Under the pieces are notes generated by a model, which saw nothing but the letters and a program-made list of their open reading frames with translations, was not told the origin of the DNA and searched no databases. A program made the position numbers and the translations under genes. This document shows positions 52,423 to 61,897 of a stretch of 64,000 nt of DNA, one piece after another (within the stretch, counting starts at the first letter, position 1; each line of letters opens with the position of its first letter). This DNA comes from Nocardia iowensis (GTDB taxonomy: Bacteria > Actinomycetota > Actinomycetes > Mycobacteriales > Mycobacteriaceae): positions 496,001 through 560,000 of the forward strand of contig NZ_CP078145.1 in the NCBI RefSeq assembly GCF_019222765.1. The letters run 5' to 3'.

Positions 52423-53142
52423 TCAACGATCGGGCAGAATGCCGAAAATCGTTGCGGGGGAGCCGGAGCCGCCGCTGTACAACGGCCCGCCGACCAGGAT
52501 CCAGGCACCCGTCGCGGGGACAGTGACGAGGTTGGCCAGGCATTCCAGGCTGATCCGGTGGTCCCGGTAGAGCAGTTTCGATACCGCGTAGGTGTCGTCC
52601 GTGCCCAGATCGGGGCCGAAGGTGTCGATGCCGAGCGCGCCACGGCGGCCGAGCCGTCCGGTGCGCAGCAACCACTCGACGGTCTCGACCGCGAAACCCG
52701 GCTGATGGCCCGCGGATTCGCCGGTACCGATGAATTCCGGTGTGCCCCACTTGGCGTCCCACCCGGTCCAGGCGATCACCGCGGCGCCATCCGGGATGCG
52801 ACCGTGCCGTCCCTCCCACTGTTTCAGATCGGCCACGGTGACCGCGTAGTCACGGTCACCGGCACACTGCTCACGCACATCGACTTTTACCGCGGGCAGC
52901 AGCAGATCATCCAGGTCGAGTTCATCGGCGGCGAGGCCGTCGGAGTGGAAATGAATCGGTGCGCCCCAATGGGTTCCGGTGTGCTCACCCTGCTGGATGT
53001 AGCGCAGGTAGTAGCCGTCGTTGGCGACCGTCGCGACGATGTCGGTGTGGAACTCCGGGTCCCCGGGAAACAAGGGGGTGGTGGCCGGATCGTGCACATG
53101 CGACAGGCTGACCAGCCGTTGGAACGGCCGGGGCGAGATCAT
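52423..53142 (-). CDS. Cyclase-family (kynurenine formamidase-like) hydrolase with altered metal motif
   Basis: A 239-residue member of the cyclase/formamidase family, which hydrolyses amides or lactones with a bound metal ion. The family motif HxGTHxDxPxHF appears as HTGTHWGAPIHF (54-65): both His of the first part and the last His are kept, but the Asp is Gly60. The C-terminal segment GIDTFGPD and the final NLVTVPATGAWILVGGPLYSGGSGSP are otherwise typical. The gene starts inside the stop of the pseudokinase (ATGA), so it is the third gene of that operon. Activity may be altered or lost; a signalling role is speculative. Confidence 0.82.
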   Translation of the reverse strand: MISPRPFQRLVSLSHVHDPATTPLFPGDPEFHTDIVATVANDGYYLRYIQQGEHTGTHWGAPIHFHSDGLAADELDLDDLLLPAVKVDVREQCAGDRDYAVTVADLKQWEGRHGRIPDGAAVIAWTGWDAKWGTPEFIGTGESAGHQPGFAVETVEWLLRTGRLGRRGALGIDTFGPDLGTDDTYAVSKLLYRDHRISLECLANLVTVPATGAWILVGGPLYSGGSGSPATIFGILPDR

Positions 53143-55382
53143 CGCGTCCGCTGCGGGATGGCCCGCGCGAGCGCGAGCAGGTCCGCCTCTAGCCAGCGAA
53201 ACAACCGGTAGGTAACCACGAAAGCCAGAATGCCACCCACACTGAGCACGCGCACCGGAACGATCACCAACTCCAGATCCGCTGGGTCGACAAAGGTCGC
53301 CCCCGCCACGCCGAGCAGCGGAACCGACGCGGCGACACCGAGGTAGAAGTTGCCCCGCCGAGCCAGATTTCGCAGCTGGCGCTCATCGCCCGGCCCGATT
53401 CCGCCGCGCACCAACAACTGTGGATACACCGAGCGCACCGCGTACACCATGATCGGGAAGAACGGATAGGCCAGCGCGATGGCGGCGCAAACGACCTGTG
53501 CCGCAAAGAAATGCAGGAAGGTCCCCGGCGGCAGATCGACACCGGTGAACGCCAGGCCCAACGGCCAGATGACGCCTGCCACGAGCCAGAAACCGAACGG
53601 CACCAACACCGCCCAATCACCCATCGACAACGTGTCGCGGCGCGCCTTGGCCAGCGTGCGCGCGGAATACTCGCGGCCGCGGGCCAGCCGGAATCCGATG
53701 GTCAGCGGTCGGCGCGTCAGAAAGATCAGCAGCAGCGCCGCGACCGGGAAGGCGATCAGGTTGTTGACCAAGCCGACGGTGGCGAACTTGTGCTGATCGG
53801 CCGCCGACATCCGATCGATGATCAGCGACTGGTTCAGCTGGATGTTGTACCAGCTCGCCAGCGCGTTCGGCACGCCGATGCACAGCGCCGCGACCGGGAT
53901 CAGCCAGCCACGGGCTCGATAGGCCAGGCTGGTCGGCGGCGGATCGACCAGGTCGCGAGCGCGTGCGTCGAGGCACAGCTCGAGTTGACCGGCCAACTCG
54001 GCGCCGTTGCGCCAGCGCCGTTTCGGGTCGGCGTGCAGGCAATCGAGCAGCACCCGGCGCAGCGCCGCCGGGGTATCTGCGGGCAGCCGGGACAGCGCGG
54101 TTGCGGAGATACCCGCACGACGTATGGCGAGCATGCGCGCGTAGACCGCGGCAGGTGCTTCGTTTGTCGGCGCGGTCTCATCGAACGGGCTTGCGCCCGT
54201 GAGCATTTCCCACAGCAATACGCCGAGTGAGTAGAGGTCGCTGCGCGTTCCAGGTGCGGGCGCGGCCGGATCGAGGAATCGGGCAAGCTGCTCCGGTGAC
54301 CGGTACGGCAACGAATCATCGGTGAGCTCATCGGGATTTACCACGGCCCGGCGCGCACCCGACTCACTCAGCGCGAAATCGGCGAGCTTCGGAATACCCT
54401 CGGCGGTGAACAGTACGTTCGCGGGTTTGATGCCGTGATGCAGCACGCCGTGGTGCTCCGCGTAATCCAGCGCGTCGGCCAGCCGCCTGCCGACCCAGGC
54501 CACCGTCTCCGGCCAGCTGAGCGTCGCGATCTCGGCCCGCACACTCGAATCCGACGGCCGGATCTCGCCTTTCGTCTCCATCGACGCGTCGACCGCGCGC
54601 AGCAGCAGCGCGCCACCATCGGACTCCGCCCCGCGCCGCCGCTGATCGAGCACGCCGACCGCGGTACCACCAGGCAGGTACTGCATGTAGACGAGTCGGG
54701 GTGCGGCGGCACCGAACACGTCCTCGGCGGTGTCGGTACTCAACAGCCGCTGGTCGAAGACTCGAACGATATGAGCGTGATCGAGTTGCGCCATGGTGTG
54801 GGGCGCACCGGCGCGGCCCGCCGAAAGCCGCACCGCGACAAGCCGTTGCATGGAGCGCTGACTGGCGAGAAAGACCCGGCCGAGTACGCCGCTGCCGAGA
54901 TCGGTGATCAGGTCGAAGTCGTCGATTCGCCGGCCGGGAGCCAGTTCGGCCAGTGCGGCAACGGCTTCGCTCGACTCGGCCGTGCCGAAGTCATCGGTGC
55001 TGTCATCGATATCGAAGGCGTCGAGCCGTTCTCGGATCTCGTCGGCGAACTCCGGGTACTCGGTGAGGAATTCGGCGACCGCCAGTGGGGCATGGCGCCG
55101 CCGGGCCAGGAACTCCGCGCAGATCAGGTCCGCCAGCTCCGGGCTGTGCTCGACCTCCGGAAACTCCTTGCGGTACTCGGCAACCCGCTTGCCGAGGTCG
55201 GCGGCCCTGGCCCAGCGCTCGCGCAGGTCGATGCGCAGCAGATCGGTCAGCACGGCCAGGCGCACCTGGGTGCCGTCGGGCACGTAGTCCGCGATGCGCG
55301 GCGGCGTGAACTGGTCACTGCGCAGGTTGCGTTGCCAATCGGCGGCGAACCGGGCGACGACGTCGGCGCGCACGGACCTCAC
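53139..55382 (-). CDS. Membrane pseudokinase of the Ser/Thr kinase family
   Basis: A 747-residue paralogue of the kinase encoded just upstream. The N-terminal ~150 residues carry EYRKEFPE-type repeats, then a kinase-like domain (about 155-480), then about six membrane helices to the C-terminus. Key residues are changed: the beta-3 Lys is Arg185 (LVAVRLS), the HRD triad is HHG (315-317), so the catalytic Asp is lost, and DFG is DFA (335-337). The Lys and Asn of the catalytic loop (IKPANV) remain. It is therefore very likely inactive as a phosphotransferase and may regulate the active kinase. It overlaps both neighbours by 4 nt. Confidence 0.9.
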   Translation of the reverse strand: MRSVRADVVARFAADWQRNLRSDQFTPPRIADYVPDGTQVRLAVLTDLLRIDLRERWARAADLGKRVAEYRKEFPEVEHSPELADLICAEFLARRRHAPLAVAEFLTEYPEFADEIRERLDAFDIDDSTDDFGTAESSEAVAALAELAPGRRIDDFDLITDLGSGVLGRVFLASQRSMQRLVAVRLSAGRAGAPHTMAQLDHAHIVRVFDQRLLSTDTAEDVFGAAAPRLVYMQYLPGGTAVGVLDQRRRGAESDGGALLLRAVDASMETKGEIRPSDSSVRAEIATLSWPETVAWVGRRLADALDYAEHHGVLHHGIKPANVLFTAEGIPKLADFALSESGARRAVVNPDELTDDSLPYRSPEQLARFLDPAAPAPGTRSDLYSLGVLLWEMLTGASPFDETAPTNEAPAAVYARMLAIRRAGISATALSRLPADTPAALRRVLLDCLHADPKRRWRNGAELAGQLELCLDARARDLVDPPPTSLAYRARGWLIPVAALCIGVPNALASWYNIQLNQSLIIDRMSAADQHKFATVGLVNNLIAFPVAALLLIFLTRRPLTIGFRLARGREYSARTLAKARRDTLSMGDWAVLVPFGFWLVAGVIWPLGLAFTGVDLPPGTFLHFFAAQVVCAAIALAYPFFPIMVYAVRSVYPQLLVRGGIGPGDERQLRNLARRGNFYLGVAASVPLLGVAGATFVDPADLELVIVPVRVLSVGGILAFVVTYRLFRWLEADLLALARAIPQRTR

Positions 55383-57955
55383 CTGCGCGTCTCCGTCACG
55401 CTAGGTTCGCTCTCCTGGGGTTCGGCTGCTGCCGCAACGGTATTCGCGCCCGCCGAGGCCGGCGCGACGACCCGCTCCAGCGCGCGCAGGTCGGCCTCCA
55501 GCGCGCGGAACAGCAGATAGGAGACCACGAACGCGATGATGCCGCCCACACACAACACCCGGACCGCGAAGATCACCATCGGAATATCGGACGGCGGCAG
55601 AAAAGTCACCCCGGCCACGGCGAGCAACGGCACCGATGCCGCGACCGCCAGGTATCCGTTGCAGCGACGGTCCAACCCGCGCAACCAGATCGCATCCTCC
55701 GGACTGATGTCACCGTGCCGGAGGAACAGCGGATAGATGCAGCGCACCATGTAGAACGTCAGCAGGAAGAACGGATACGCCACCGCGATGGCGCCGCACA
55801 CCACCAACGACGCGAGGAAGTGCACGATCGCCCGTGCGGGCAGGTCGCCGGTCACCAATTGCAGCGTGAGCGGGAAGGTGAAGCCGGACAGCACCCACAG
55901 CGAAAACGCCACGGCCACCGCGCGATCGCCGAGCAGCAGAGCATCGCGTCTGGCATGACACAACGTGTCCAGGTCGTAGCGTTTTCCCTTGCGGAGCCCG
56001 CGCGGCACCGTCAACAGCGACCGGGACATGTACACCACCAGCGCGATGCCGACAGGGAAGAACACCGCGTTCACCACGCCCGTGACGATCACGAAGCTGT
56101 GCTGGGCCTCCTCGGTCAGCCTGCTGATGATCAGGTGCTGGTTGTGCTGGATGTTGTACAGCGAGGCAAGGACATTCGGCAGCCCGACCGACAGCAGCGT
56201 GACCAGCACCAGCCACGGCCGCAGCCGCAGGCGCCAGCTGTGCGGCGCCGGATCGACCAGTTCCCTCGCCCGCGCGTCCAGGCACAGCTCCAACTGCCTG
56301 GCCAGCACCGACCCGTTCGCCCAGCGCATCGTCCGCTCCGGCGAAAGACAGCTCAGCAGCACTCGCCGCAGCGCCGCCGGGCAATCGGGCGGCACCCGCT
56401 CCAGCGCGGCCGCGTCCACCCCCGCGCTGCGGCGCTCCAGCATCGCCTCCAGTGTCGTGTCGTCACTGTGCTCGCCCGCGCCCGCGGTGCTGTCGTCGAA
56501 GGGTTTGGCGCCGGTGAGCAATTCCCACAGCACCACCCCGAGTGAGTAGATGTCCGCGCGGGTGTCCAGATCCGCCGCGCTGCGCCCGAAGCCGGGATGA
56601 CAGGCCTCCAGCTGCTCCGGCGACATGTACGCCAGCGAGCCGCCGAAATAGGCGACCGGACTCGTGCCATCGACATTGCGGCTGAAGCTGATGTTGAAGT
56701 CGGCGAGCTTGGGCACCGCCTCGGCGGTGAGCAGCACATTCGCCGGTTTCACATCGCGGTGCAGCACGCCGTGTGCCGAGGCGTAGTCGAGCGCCTCGGC
56801 CAGTCTGCGGCCGAGCCACGCGACCGTCTCCGGCCAACTGAGCGTGGCGATCTCGGCGCGCACGCTCGAATCCGTCGGCCGGATCTCGCCCTTCTCCTCC
56901 ATGGCCGCGTCGACCGCGTCGAGCAGCAGCCGACCGCTGCGTTCGGCGGGCGGGGTGGCGCGCACCCAGCGCAGCACGCTGAGCAGCGTGCCGCCGGGCA
57001 GGAACTGCATGTAGAGCAATCGCAACCGGCGCGAGCGACCGGCGTCCGCGTCGAGCAGCCGCTGGTCGAAGACGCGCACGATGTAGTCGTGGTCGAGCTG
57101 GGCCAGGGTCTGCGGCTCGGTGCCGTGGTCGGCGGAGATCTTCACCGCGACCAGCCGCTGCAATGAGCGCTGCCTGGCCAGGAAGACGCGGGCGAACGCG
57201 CCGCTGCCCAAGCCGGTCAGCAGGTCGAAATCATCGATTCGCTGGCCGATTTCGATGCGGTCGAGCGCGTCGAAGCGGTCCGGCCCGGTGCCGATCGTGG
57301 TGGGCACGGCGGTCGCCGTTCCCGTCAGATCAGTGGTCGCTCGGGTCACTTCTGAACTACGAGTGGACTCGGCGGTCCGGTTCAATTCGCTATCGACGAA
57401 GGCGGCTCTGGTGCGCGCGAGCGCGGTCAGTGTGAAATCCTCCAGCGCCGCCCGCCGGGTGCTCTGATCGAGATCATCCGCGTTCAGCATGGCACGCAGT
57501 TCACTCGCCTGGTGCGGATATTCGCGCAGGCATTCGCGTGGATCCACCCGTTCGCCGCTGTGCCTGCGGATGACGAACTCTTCGTACACCAGACCGGCCG
57601 GGATACTTCCGGATTCGAGTTCGGGGAATTCGGCGCAGTATTCGGCGAGCCGTTTGCGCGTCTCCGGTCCAGGCCGCGCCTGCTCGGTCGCGCCGAGCAC
57701 GGTCCGGCGCAGCCAGCGATGTCGCAGGTCGACCCGGATCAGCTCGATCAGCGCCTCGGTCCGCAGCGTCTGCGCGTCGGGCAGATACTCGGCGATCTCG
57801 GGTGGGCGGCGCGCGGATTGAAAAGCAGTGTCTTCCCATGCCGCGGAGAAGGCTGCCACGGCGCTGAATTCGGTGCGCATGGGAGGCCCGCCATAACCGG
57901 CCACGGCATCGAAACCCGGGGCGAAATCGGAACTTCTATCGGAGTCGGCACTCAT
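55379..57955 (-). CDS. Membrane Ser/Thr protein kinase, planctomycete-like architecture
   Basis: An active-looking Ser/Thr kinase of 858 residues from the ATG at 57955. In that numbering: P-loop GLGSGAFARV (about 248-257), beta-3 Lys272 (LVAVKIS), HRD 399-401 with Lys403 and Asn406, and DFN 419-421. An insert before the catalytic loop carries KGEIRPTDSSVRAEIATLSW, and the activation segment ends GGSLAYMSPEQL. About six membrane helices follow the kinase domain, so the C-terminus is the membrane sensor or anchor. A longer reading begins at 58036, and ATG 57880 aligns with the start of the pseudokinase. First gene of the operon; targets unknown. Confidence 0.9.
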   Translation of the reverse strand: MSADSDRSSDFAPGFDAVAGYGGPPMRTEFSAVAAFSAAWEDTAFQSARRPPEIAEYLPDAQTLRTEALIELIRVDLRHRWLRRTVLGATEQARPGPETRKRLAEYCAEFPELESGSIPAGLVYEEFVIRRHSGERVDPRECLREYPHQASELRAMLNADDLDQSTRRAALEDFTLTALARTRAAFVDSELNRTAESTRSSEVTRATTDLTGTATAVPTTIGTGPDRFDALDRIEIGQRIDDFDLLTGLGSGAFARVFLARQRSLQRLVAVKISADHGTEPQTLAQLDHDYIVRVFDQRLLDADAGRSRRLRLLYMQFLPGGTLLSVLRWVRATPPAERSGRLLLDAVDAAMEEKGEIRPTDSSVRAEIATLSWPETVAWLGRRLAEALDYASAHGVLHRDVKPANVLLTAEAVPKLADFNISFSRNVDGTSPVAYFGGSLAYMSPEQLEACHPGFGRSAADLDTRADIYSLGVVLWELLTGAKPFDDSTAGAGEHSDDTTLEAMLERRSAGVDAAALERVPPDCPAALRRVLLSCLSPERTMRWANGSVLARQLELCLDARARELVDPAPHSWRLRLRPWLVLVTLLSVGLPNVLASLYNIQHNQHLIISRLTEEAQHSFVIVTGVVNAVFFPVGIALVVYMSRSLLTVPRGLRKGKRYDLDTLCHARRDALLLGDRAVAVAFSLWVLSGFTFPLTLQLVTGDLPARAIVHFLASLVVCGAIAVAYPFFLLTFYMVRCIYPLFLRHGDISPEDAIWLRGLDRRCNGYLAVAASVPLLAVAGVTFLPPSDIPMVIFAVRVLCVGGIIAFVVSYLLFRALEADLRALERVVAPASAGANTVAAAAEPQESEPSVTETRR

Positions 57956-58135
57956 TCCAGGACCTAGTGGCTCGGCGGACGTCAGAGAATCCGCACTGGT
58001 CGGTCGATGGATGTGCCGGAGAAATTCCCGCCACACCCGACGTCATCGTCCCCCGAGCAGTATTCGGAATGATAACTTGCGGCTCAACAGCGATCACCCG
58101 AATTCGACAACGATGCGACGGGGGACGACCAGCAC

Positions 58136-59728
58136 ATGCACAACAAGTCCACAGCTGTGGCGGACGGTTCGGCAAAAACCGAAACCACCGTCACGGAAGC
58201 AGCAGCGCAGCCGCCGACCAAGCACACGGCGGTCCCGCAGGCTCCGGCTACTTCGAAATCACTAACGCAGGCGACGGTCGTGCAGGCCGACGTCGCGCAG
58301 TCACCGCCTACCCGATCGGCCGTCGCGGCGGCGGCGCCCGCTCAAGATAGTCCGGTGGACGCGAACGACCAAATCGCCGCCGGCCAGGACAATTCACGGG
58401 GCCCGGCCGCGGCGATCGCGGCGGGCGTCCGGGACGGTTCGCTGACCGCGACGGAGGTGGTCGAGACCACCCTCGCCAGAATCGTCGCCGAGCACCGGAA
58501 TACGAATGCCTTCAGCGTTATCCGCACCGACAAGGCACGGTCGGAGGCAGCGTTGCTCGAGCAGCGCGCCGACCTCGACGTGCTGCCGCTGGCCGGTGTG
58601 CCGATCGCGATCAAACACAACCTCGCGGTCGCGGGCGAGACCATGCGGTGCGGCTCCGCGGCGACGGACACCCGTCCGGTCGCCGACGATCATCCGGTGG
58701 TGCGCAGGCTGCGCGCCGCGGGCGCGGTGGTCGTCGGGCTCACCACCGTGCCGGAACTCGGACTGTGGGGCACCACCGACACCCCGGACCGGATCACCGG
58801 CAACCCATGGAATGTCGCGCGCAGCGCGGGCGGCTCGTCCGGCGGTTCGGCGGCGGCGGTCGCGGCCGGACTGGTGCCGATCGCGCACGGCAACGACGGG
58901 CTCGGTTCGATCCGCATCCCCGCCGCCTGCTGCGGGGTCTTCGGCATCAAGCCGGGCAGGCACACGGTGCCCGCGGAGATCGGCCTCGACGCCTGGTCCG
59001 GCATGGCCGAAAACGGCGTGCTGGCAACGACAGTCGGCGATGCGGCGCTCGCGCTATCGGTGCTGGCCGCCCGGCCGGACCTAGCCGAGGTGGAGCCGCC
59101 AGGCCGACTACGCATCGGTCTAGCCGTGGCTCCGCCGTCTCGCTTCTTTCCGGTCGATCGGCACTGGACCAACGCCGCGCGCACAGCGGCCTCGGTCGCC
59201 GCGGCGGCCGGCCATCTGGTCGAGCCGACCACGTTGCCCTATGGCGACGCGATGCTGTCGATCTTCTTGCGCTGGTTGGCCGTTGGTTGCCGCGACGCCG
59301 CCGCGCTACCCCACCCCGAGCTCCTGCAACCGCGCACCCGCCGCCATCTTGCACTCGGCCGCAAGGTGGCCCGACTACGGCTCGTCCGCCCGTCCCAGGT
59401 CGATCGGGTCGAGGCGCGACTGCTCGAATACTTCGAACGCTACGACGTGGTGATCACGCCCACGCTCGCCGGCCCGCCGCCAAAGGCGCGGGCCTGGCAC
59501 AGCCGCGGTTGGCTGGCCAATGTGCTTGCCAGCGCCCGGTTTTCGCCCTTCACCCCGCTGTGGAATCTGGTCGGCTGGCCCGCCGCCTCCATCCCGATGG
59601 GCATGCACCCCGATGTCGGAACGCCGGTGGCCGCTCAGCTGGCCGGCCCGCCGGGCAGCGAATCCACCCTGCTACGGCTGGCCGCGCAAGTGGAATCGCT
59701 GCACCCGTGGCGGCGCACTATCAACTGA
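58136..59728 (+). CDS. Amidase signature-family enzyme with Ala/Thr-rich N-terminal extension
   Basis: A 530-residue amidase. Residues 1-85 are low-complexity (Ala, Thr, Pro, Gln) and are not part of the family. The catalytic set is Lys160 (IAIKHN), the cis-Ser in GGSSGGS (232-238) and nucleophile Ser258 (GLGSIRIP). Family members hydrolyse carboxamides, including amino acid or fatty acid amides; the substrate is unknown. It is divergent from the kinase operon and converges on LysR with a 6-bp gap. GATAAC in the upstream region may be its -10 element. Confidence 0.88.
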   Translation: MHNKSTAVADGSAKTETTVTEAAAQPPTKHTAVPQAPATSKSLTQATVVQADVAQSPPTRSAVAAAAPAQDSPVDANDQIAAGQDNSRGPAAAIAAGVRDGSLTATEVVETTLARIVAEHRNTNAFSVIRTDKARSEAALLEQRADLDVLPLAGVPIAIKHNLAVAGETMRCGSAATDTRPVADDHPVVRRLRAAGAVVVGLTTVPELGLWGTTDTPDRITGNPWNVARSAGGSSGGSAAAVAAGLVPIAHGNDGLGSIRIPAACCGVFGIKPGRHTVPAEIGLDAWSGMAENGVLATTVGDAALALSVLAARPDLAEVEPPGRLRIGLAVAPPSRFFPVDRHWTNAARTAASVAAAAGHLVEPTTLPYGDAMLSIFLRWLAVGCRDAAALPHPELLQPRTRRHLALGRKVARLRLVRPSQVDRVEARLLEYFERYDVVITPTLAGPPPKARAWHSRGWLANVLASARFSPFTPLWNLVGWPAASIPMGMHPDVGTPVAAQLAGPPGSESTLLRLAAQVESLHPWRRTIN

Positions 59729-59734
59729 CCAGGA

Positions 59735-60628
59735 TTACGCGCTGACGGCGGGTTGCTGCTGCTGGACCGAGAACCCGCCGTCGACCGCGCGTCCCGCGAA
59801 TTCGAGGATGGTGGGTCGAGTGTCATCGGCCCGCCACGCGACGGCAAGCTCGCACGGCGCGAGACCGGCCACCGGTCGCGCGGTGAGGCCCGGCCACCGG
59901 TACATCGGCACGTTGTTCTCGGCGAGCAAACAGACGCCGAGGCCGAGGCTCACGGCCTCCAGCTTGTCCTCCGGCGTCGCCGCCTCGGCGCCGATCTTCG
60001 GCTGGCGTCCGTTGCGCGCGTCGTTGCCGAGCCAGAAGTCGCGCACCGCACCGGCTTCGGTGGGCAGCGCGATGAACGGCTCGTCGAGCAGGTCGGTGAA
60101 GTCGATGGTTTCCCGGTCGGCCAGCGGGTGGTTCTCCGGGAGCAGCACCCAGCGCGGCTCCGTGCGCAGCACCTGCCAGCGGTAGCGGTTCGGATCGGGC
60201 AGCGGCAGCCACACCAGGGACAGATCCGCCTGCCGACCGGCCAGGCCGCTGGACGGGTCGGTCCAGGAGGCCGCGTGCAGTGCGAGCCGATGGCCGCTCG
60301 CGCTCTCCAGGTCGTTCAACAGGCCGCGCCCGAGCGCGGACTGGATACCGACGCGCAGCACCTCGCCCGCCTCCTGCAGCGAGACGTTGGTGACCTCCCA
60401 CAGCTCCAGGATCTTGCGGGCGCCCTCGAGCAGTTCCTTACCGGCGACGGTCAGGGCGACGCTGCGCTGGTTGCGGTCGAACAGGACCACGTCGAGCTGG
60501 CGTTCCAGCTGACGGATCTGACGCGAGAGGGTGGGTTGAGCGATGTGCAGCCGCTGAGCGGCGTTGGTGAAGTGCAGTTCCTCAGCGACGGCGACGAAAT
60601 ACCGCAGGTCGCGCAAATGCGGGTCCAT
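59735..60628 (-). CDS. LysR family transcriptional regulator
   Basis: A 297-residue LysR-type regulator. The N-terminal winged helix has FVAVAEELHFTNAAQRLHIAQPTLSRQIRQLE (about 11-42). The remaining two-subdomain effector-binding region includes GVCLLAENNVPMYRWPGL. Its target is unclear: LysR genes usually control a divergent neighbour, and the sequence on the other side is a long intergenic region followed by a same-strand operon. The ATG at 60628 is the standard start. Confidence 0.92.
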   Translation of the reverse strand: MDPHLRDLRYFVAVAEELHFTNAAQRLHIAQPTLSRQIRQLERQLDVVLFDRNQRSVALTVAGKELLEGARKILELWEVTNVSLQEAGEVLRVGIQSALGRGLLNDLESASGHRLALHAASWTDPSSGLAGRQADLSLVWLPLPDPNRYRWQVLRTEPRWVLLPENHPLADRETIDFTDLLDEPFIALPTEAGAVRDFWLGNDARNGRQPKIGAEAATPEDKLEAVSLGLGVCLLAENNVPMYRWPGLTARPVAGLAPCELAVAWRADDTRPTILEFAGRAVDGGFSVQQQQPAVSA

Positions 60629-61063
60629 AGCCCCTTGCTATCAGAATCAGTCCTGAATTTCCAGCCTTATCAGGCCGGAAAGTCTGGATACGGGTACCAA
60701 AACATTCGACAGGTTTGTTAGGGACAGCATATTGCTTGTCATGGTGGGACGCACCATCGACTCCGCGAATCTTCGGCATGCGGGGGTCGATCTTTCCAAT
60801 GAAGTACATCTGGGCGTGTGACCAGCAGTGATGATCATCTATGGCGTCACGACGGGCGGAGAACTGGCGGTCTGTGTGATTGCCGATCGTCCGCTGGGGG
60901 CCCGCTTATGGCCGACCTGCGGTCATTTGCACCCTCTATAGTGATTTTCATCACAATATGGTTTTGTATTGCCGATTGGATCGGCTGTCGAGTCTTCGCC
61001 GGACGCGCAAAAGCGCTGCGGCCGGGACGAATCCACGACCGCAGCGCCTGGTGAGCGAACGAG
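60629..61063. promoter_or_regulatory. Intergenic region upstream of lysR
   Basis: 435 bp with no credible gene. Near lysR there is an inverted repeat, ttccagcc (60659-60666) and ggccggaa (60673-60680), with one mismatch, 30-50 bp from the start, where an autoregulatory LysR site would be expected. The far end holds the terminator of the SDR gene. The middle is A+T-richer and unassigned. Confidence 0.45.
61013..61047 (-). terminator. Intrinsic terminator of the ALDH-SDR operon
   Basis: gcgctgcgg (61013-61021) and ccgcagcgc (61039-61047) form a perfect 9-bp stem with a 17-nt loop. On the minus strand the stem is followed by tttt, so it ends the transcript 17 bp after the SDR stop. Confidence 0.85.
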
Positions 61064-61897
61064 CTACACGCTGCGCGCCCGCTCCTCGTACGCCTTGCGC
61101 TTGTCGGCGTCGACGTCGTCCAGGAACGCGTGCCCCGCGCCGAGCGCCCTGGCGATGCCGTCACCGACCGCCTCCGGCAGCAGCCCGACCAGCTGCGAGA
61201 TGATGCCCGCCACCGCGGTCACCCGGACCTTGGACTTCGGTGCGGTGATCAGCCCGACGATGGCGTCGGCGATCTCCTCCGGCTCGGCCGGGCGCAGCAG
61301 CTTCGGCGCGGTGACGCCCGCGCCGAGCTCGGTGTTGGTCAACGTGGGCAGCACCGAGGAGAAGCGCACGCCGGAATCCCGGTACTCCTCGCGCAGCGTG
61401 TCGGTGAAGCCGAGCACCGCGTGCTTGCTCGCGTTGTAGGTGGCCAGGCCGGGGATGTGCGTCTCACCGGCCAGCGAGGCGATATTGATGACGTGCCCGC
61501 TGCTGCGCGGCAGCATCCGGGCCAGGCCCAGCTTGGAGCCCAGGATTACGCCGTAGACATTGATGTCGAGGATCCGGCGGGTGATCTGGTCCGGCTCGTC
61601 GACCAGCTTGCCGGTCGGCATGATGCCCGCGTTGTTGACCAGCACATCGATCGGGCCGACGGTGCGCTCCACCTCGTCGAGGAAGCTCTCGAACGAGACG
61701 GGATCGGTGACGTCGAGCTTGCCGTACAGCTCGAAACCGCGGGCGGTGCCGGACGCCTTGACGGTGGCCTCATCGATATCGCCGATCGCGACCTTGGCGC
61801 CGAGCGCCTGTAGCGCGGTCGCGGTGGCCAGTCCGATGCCGCGGGCGCCGCCGGTAATGACGACGACCTTGCCGCGAATCTTCGAAACGTCACTCAC
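61064..61897 (-). CDS. Short-chain dehydrogenase/reductase
   Basis: A 277-residue SDR oxidoreductase. The cofactor motif is TGGARGIG near the N-terminus, the structural motif NNAG is in VLVNNAGIMP, and the catalytic Ser and YxxxK are in NIASLAG and YNASK. The last ~70 residues (for example AGIISQLVGLLPEAVGDGIARALG) are hydrophobic and longer than in classical SDRs, suggesting membrane association. The GTG start overlaps the ALDH stop (GTGA), so the enzymes likely interconvert an alcohol, aldehyde and acid in one pathway (inference). Confidence 0.9.
   Translation of the reverse strand: MSDVSKIRGKVVVITGGARGIGLATATALQALGAKVAIGDIDEATVKASGTARGFELYGKLDVTDPVSFESFLDEVERTVGPIDVLVNNAGIMPTGKLVDEPDQITRRILDINVYGVILGSKLGLARMLPRSSGHVINIASLAGETHIPGLATYNASKHAVLGFTDTLREEYRDSGVRFSSVLPTLTNTELGAGVTAPKLLRPAEPEEIADAIVGLITAPKSKVRVTAVAGIISQLVGLLPEAVGDGIARALGAGHAFLDDVDADKRKAYEERARSV

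Noticed and set aside
60582..60838. Short minus-strand ORFs upstream of lysR
   Set aside because: They overlap the lysR start region, overlap one another in different frames and lack ribosome binding sites.
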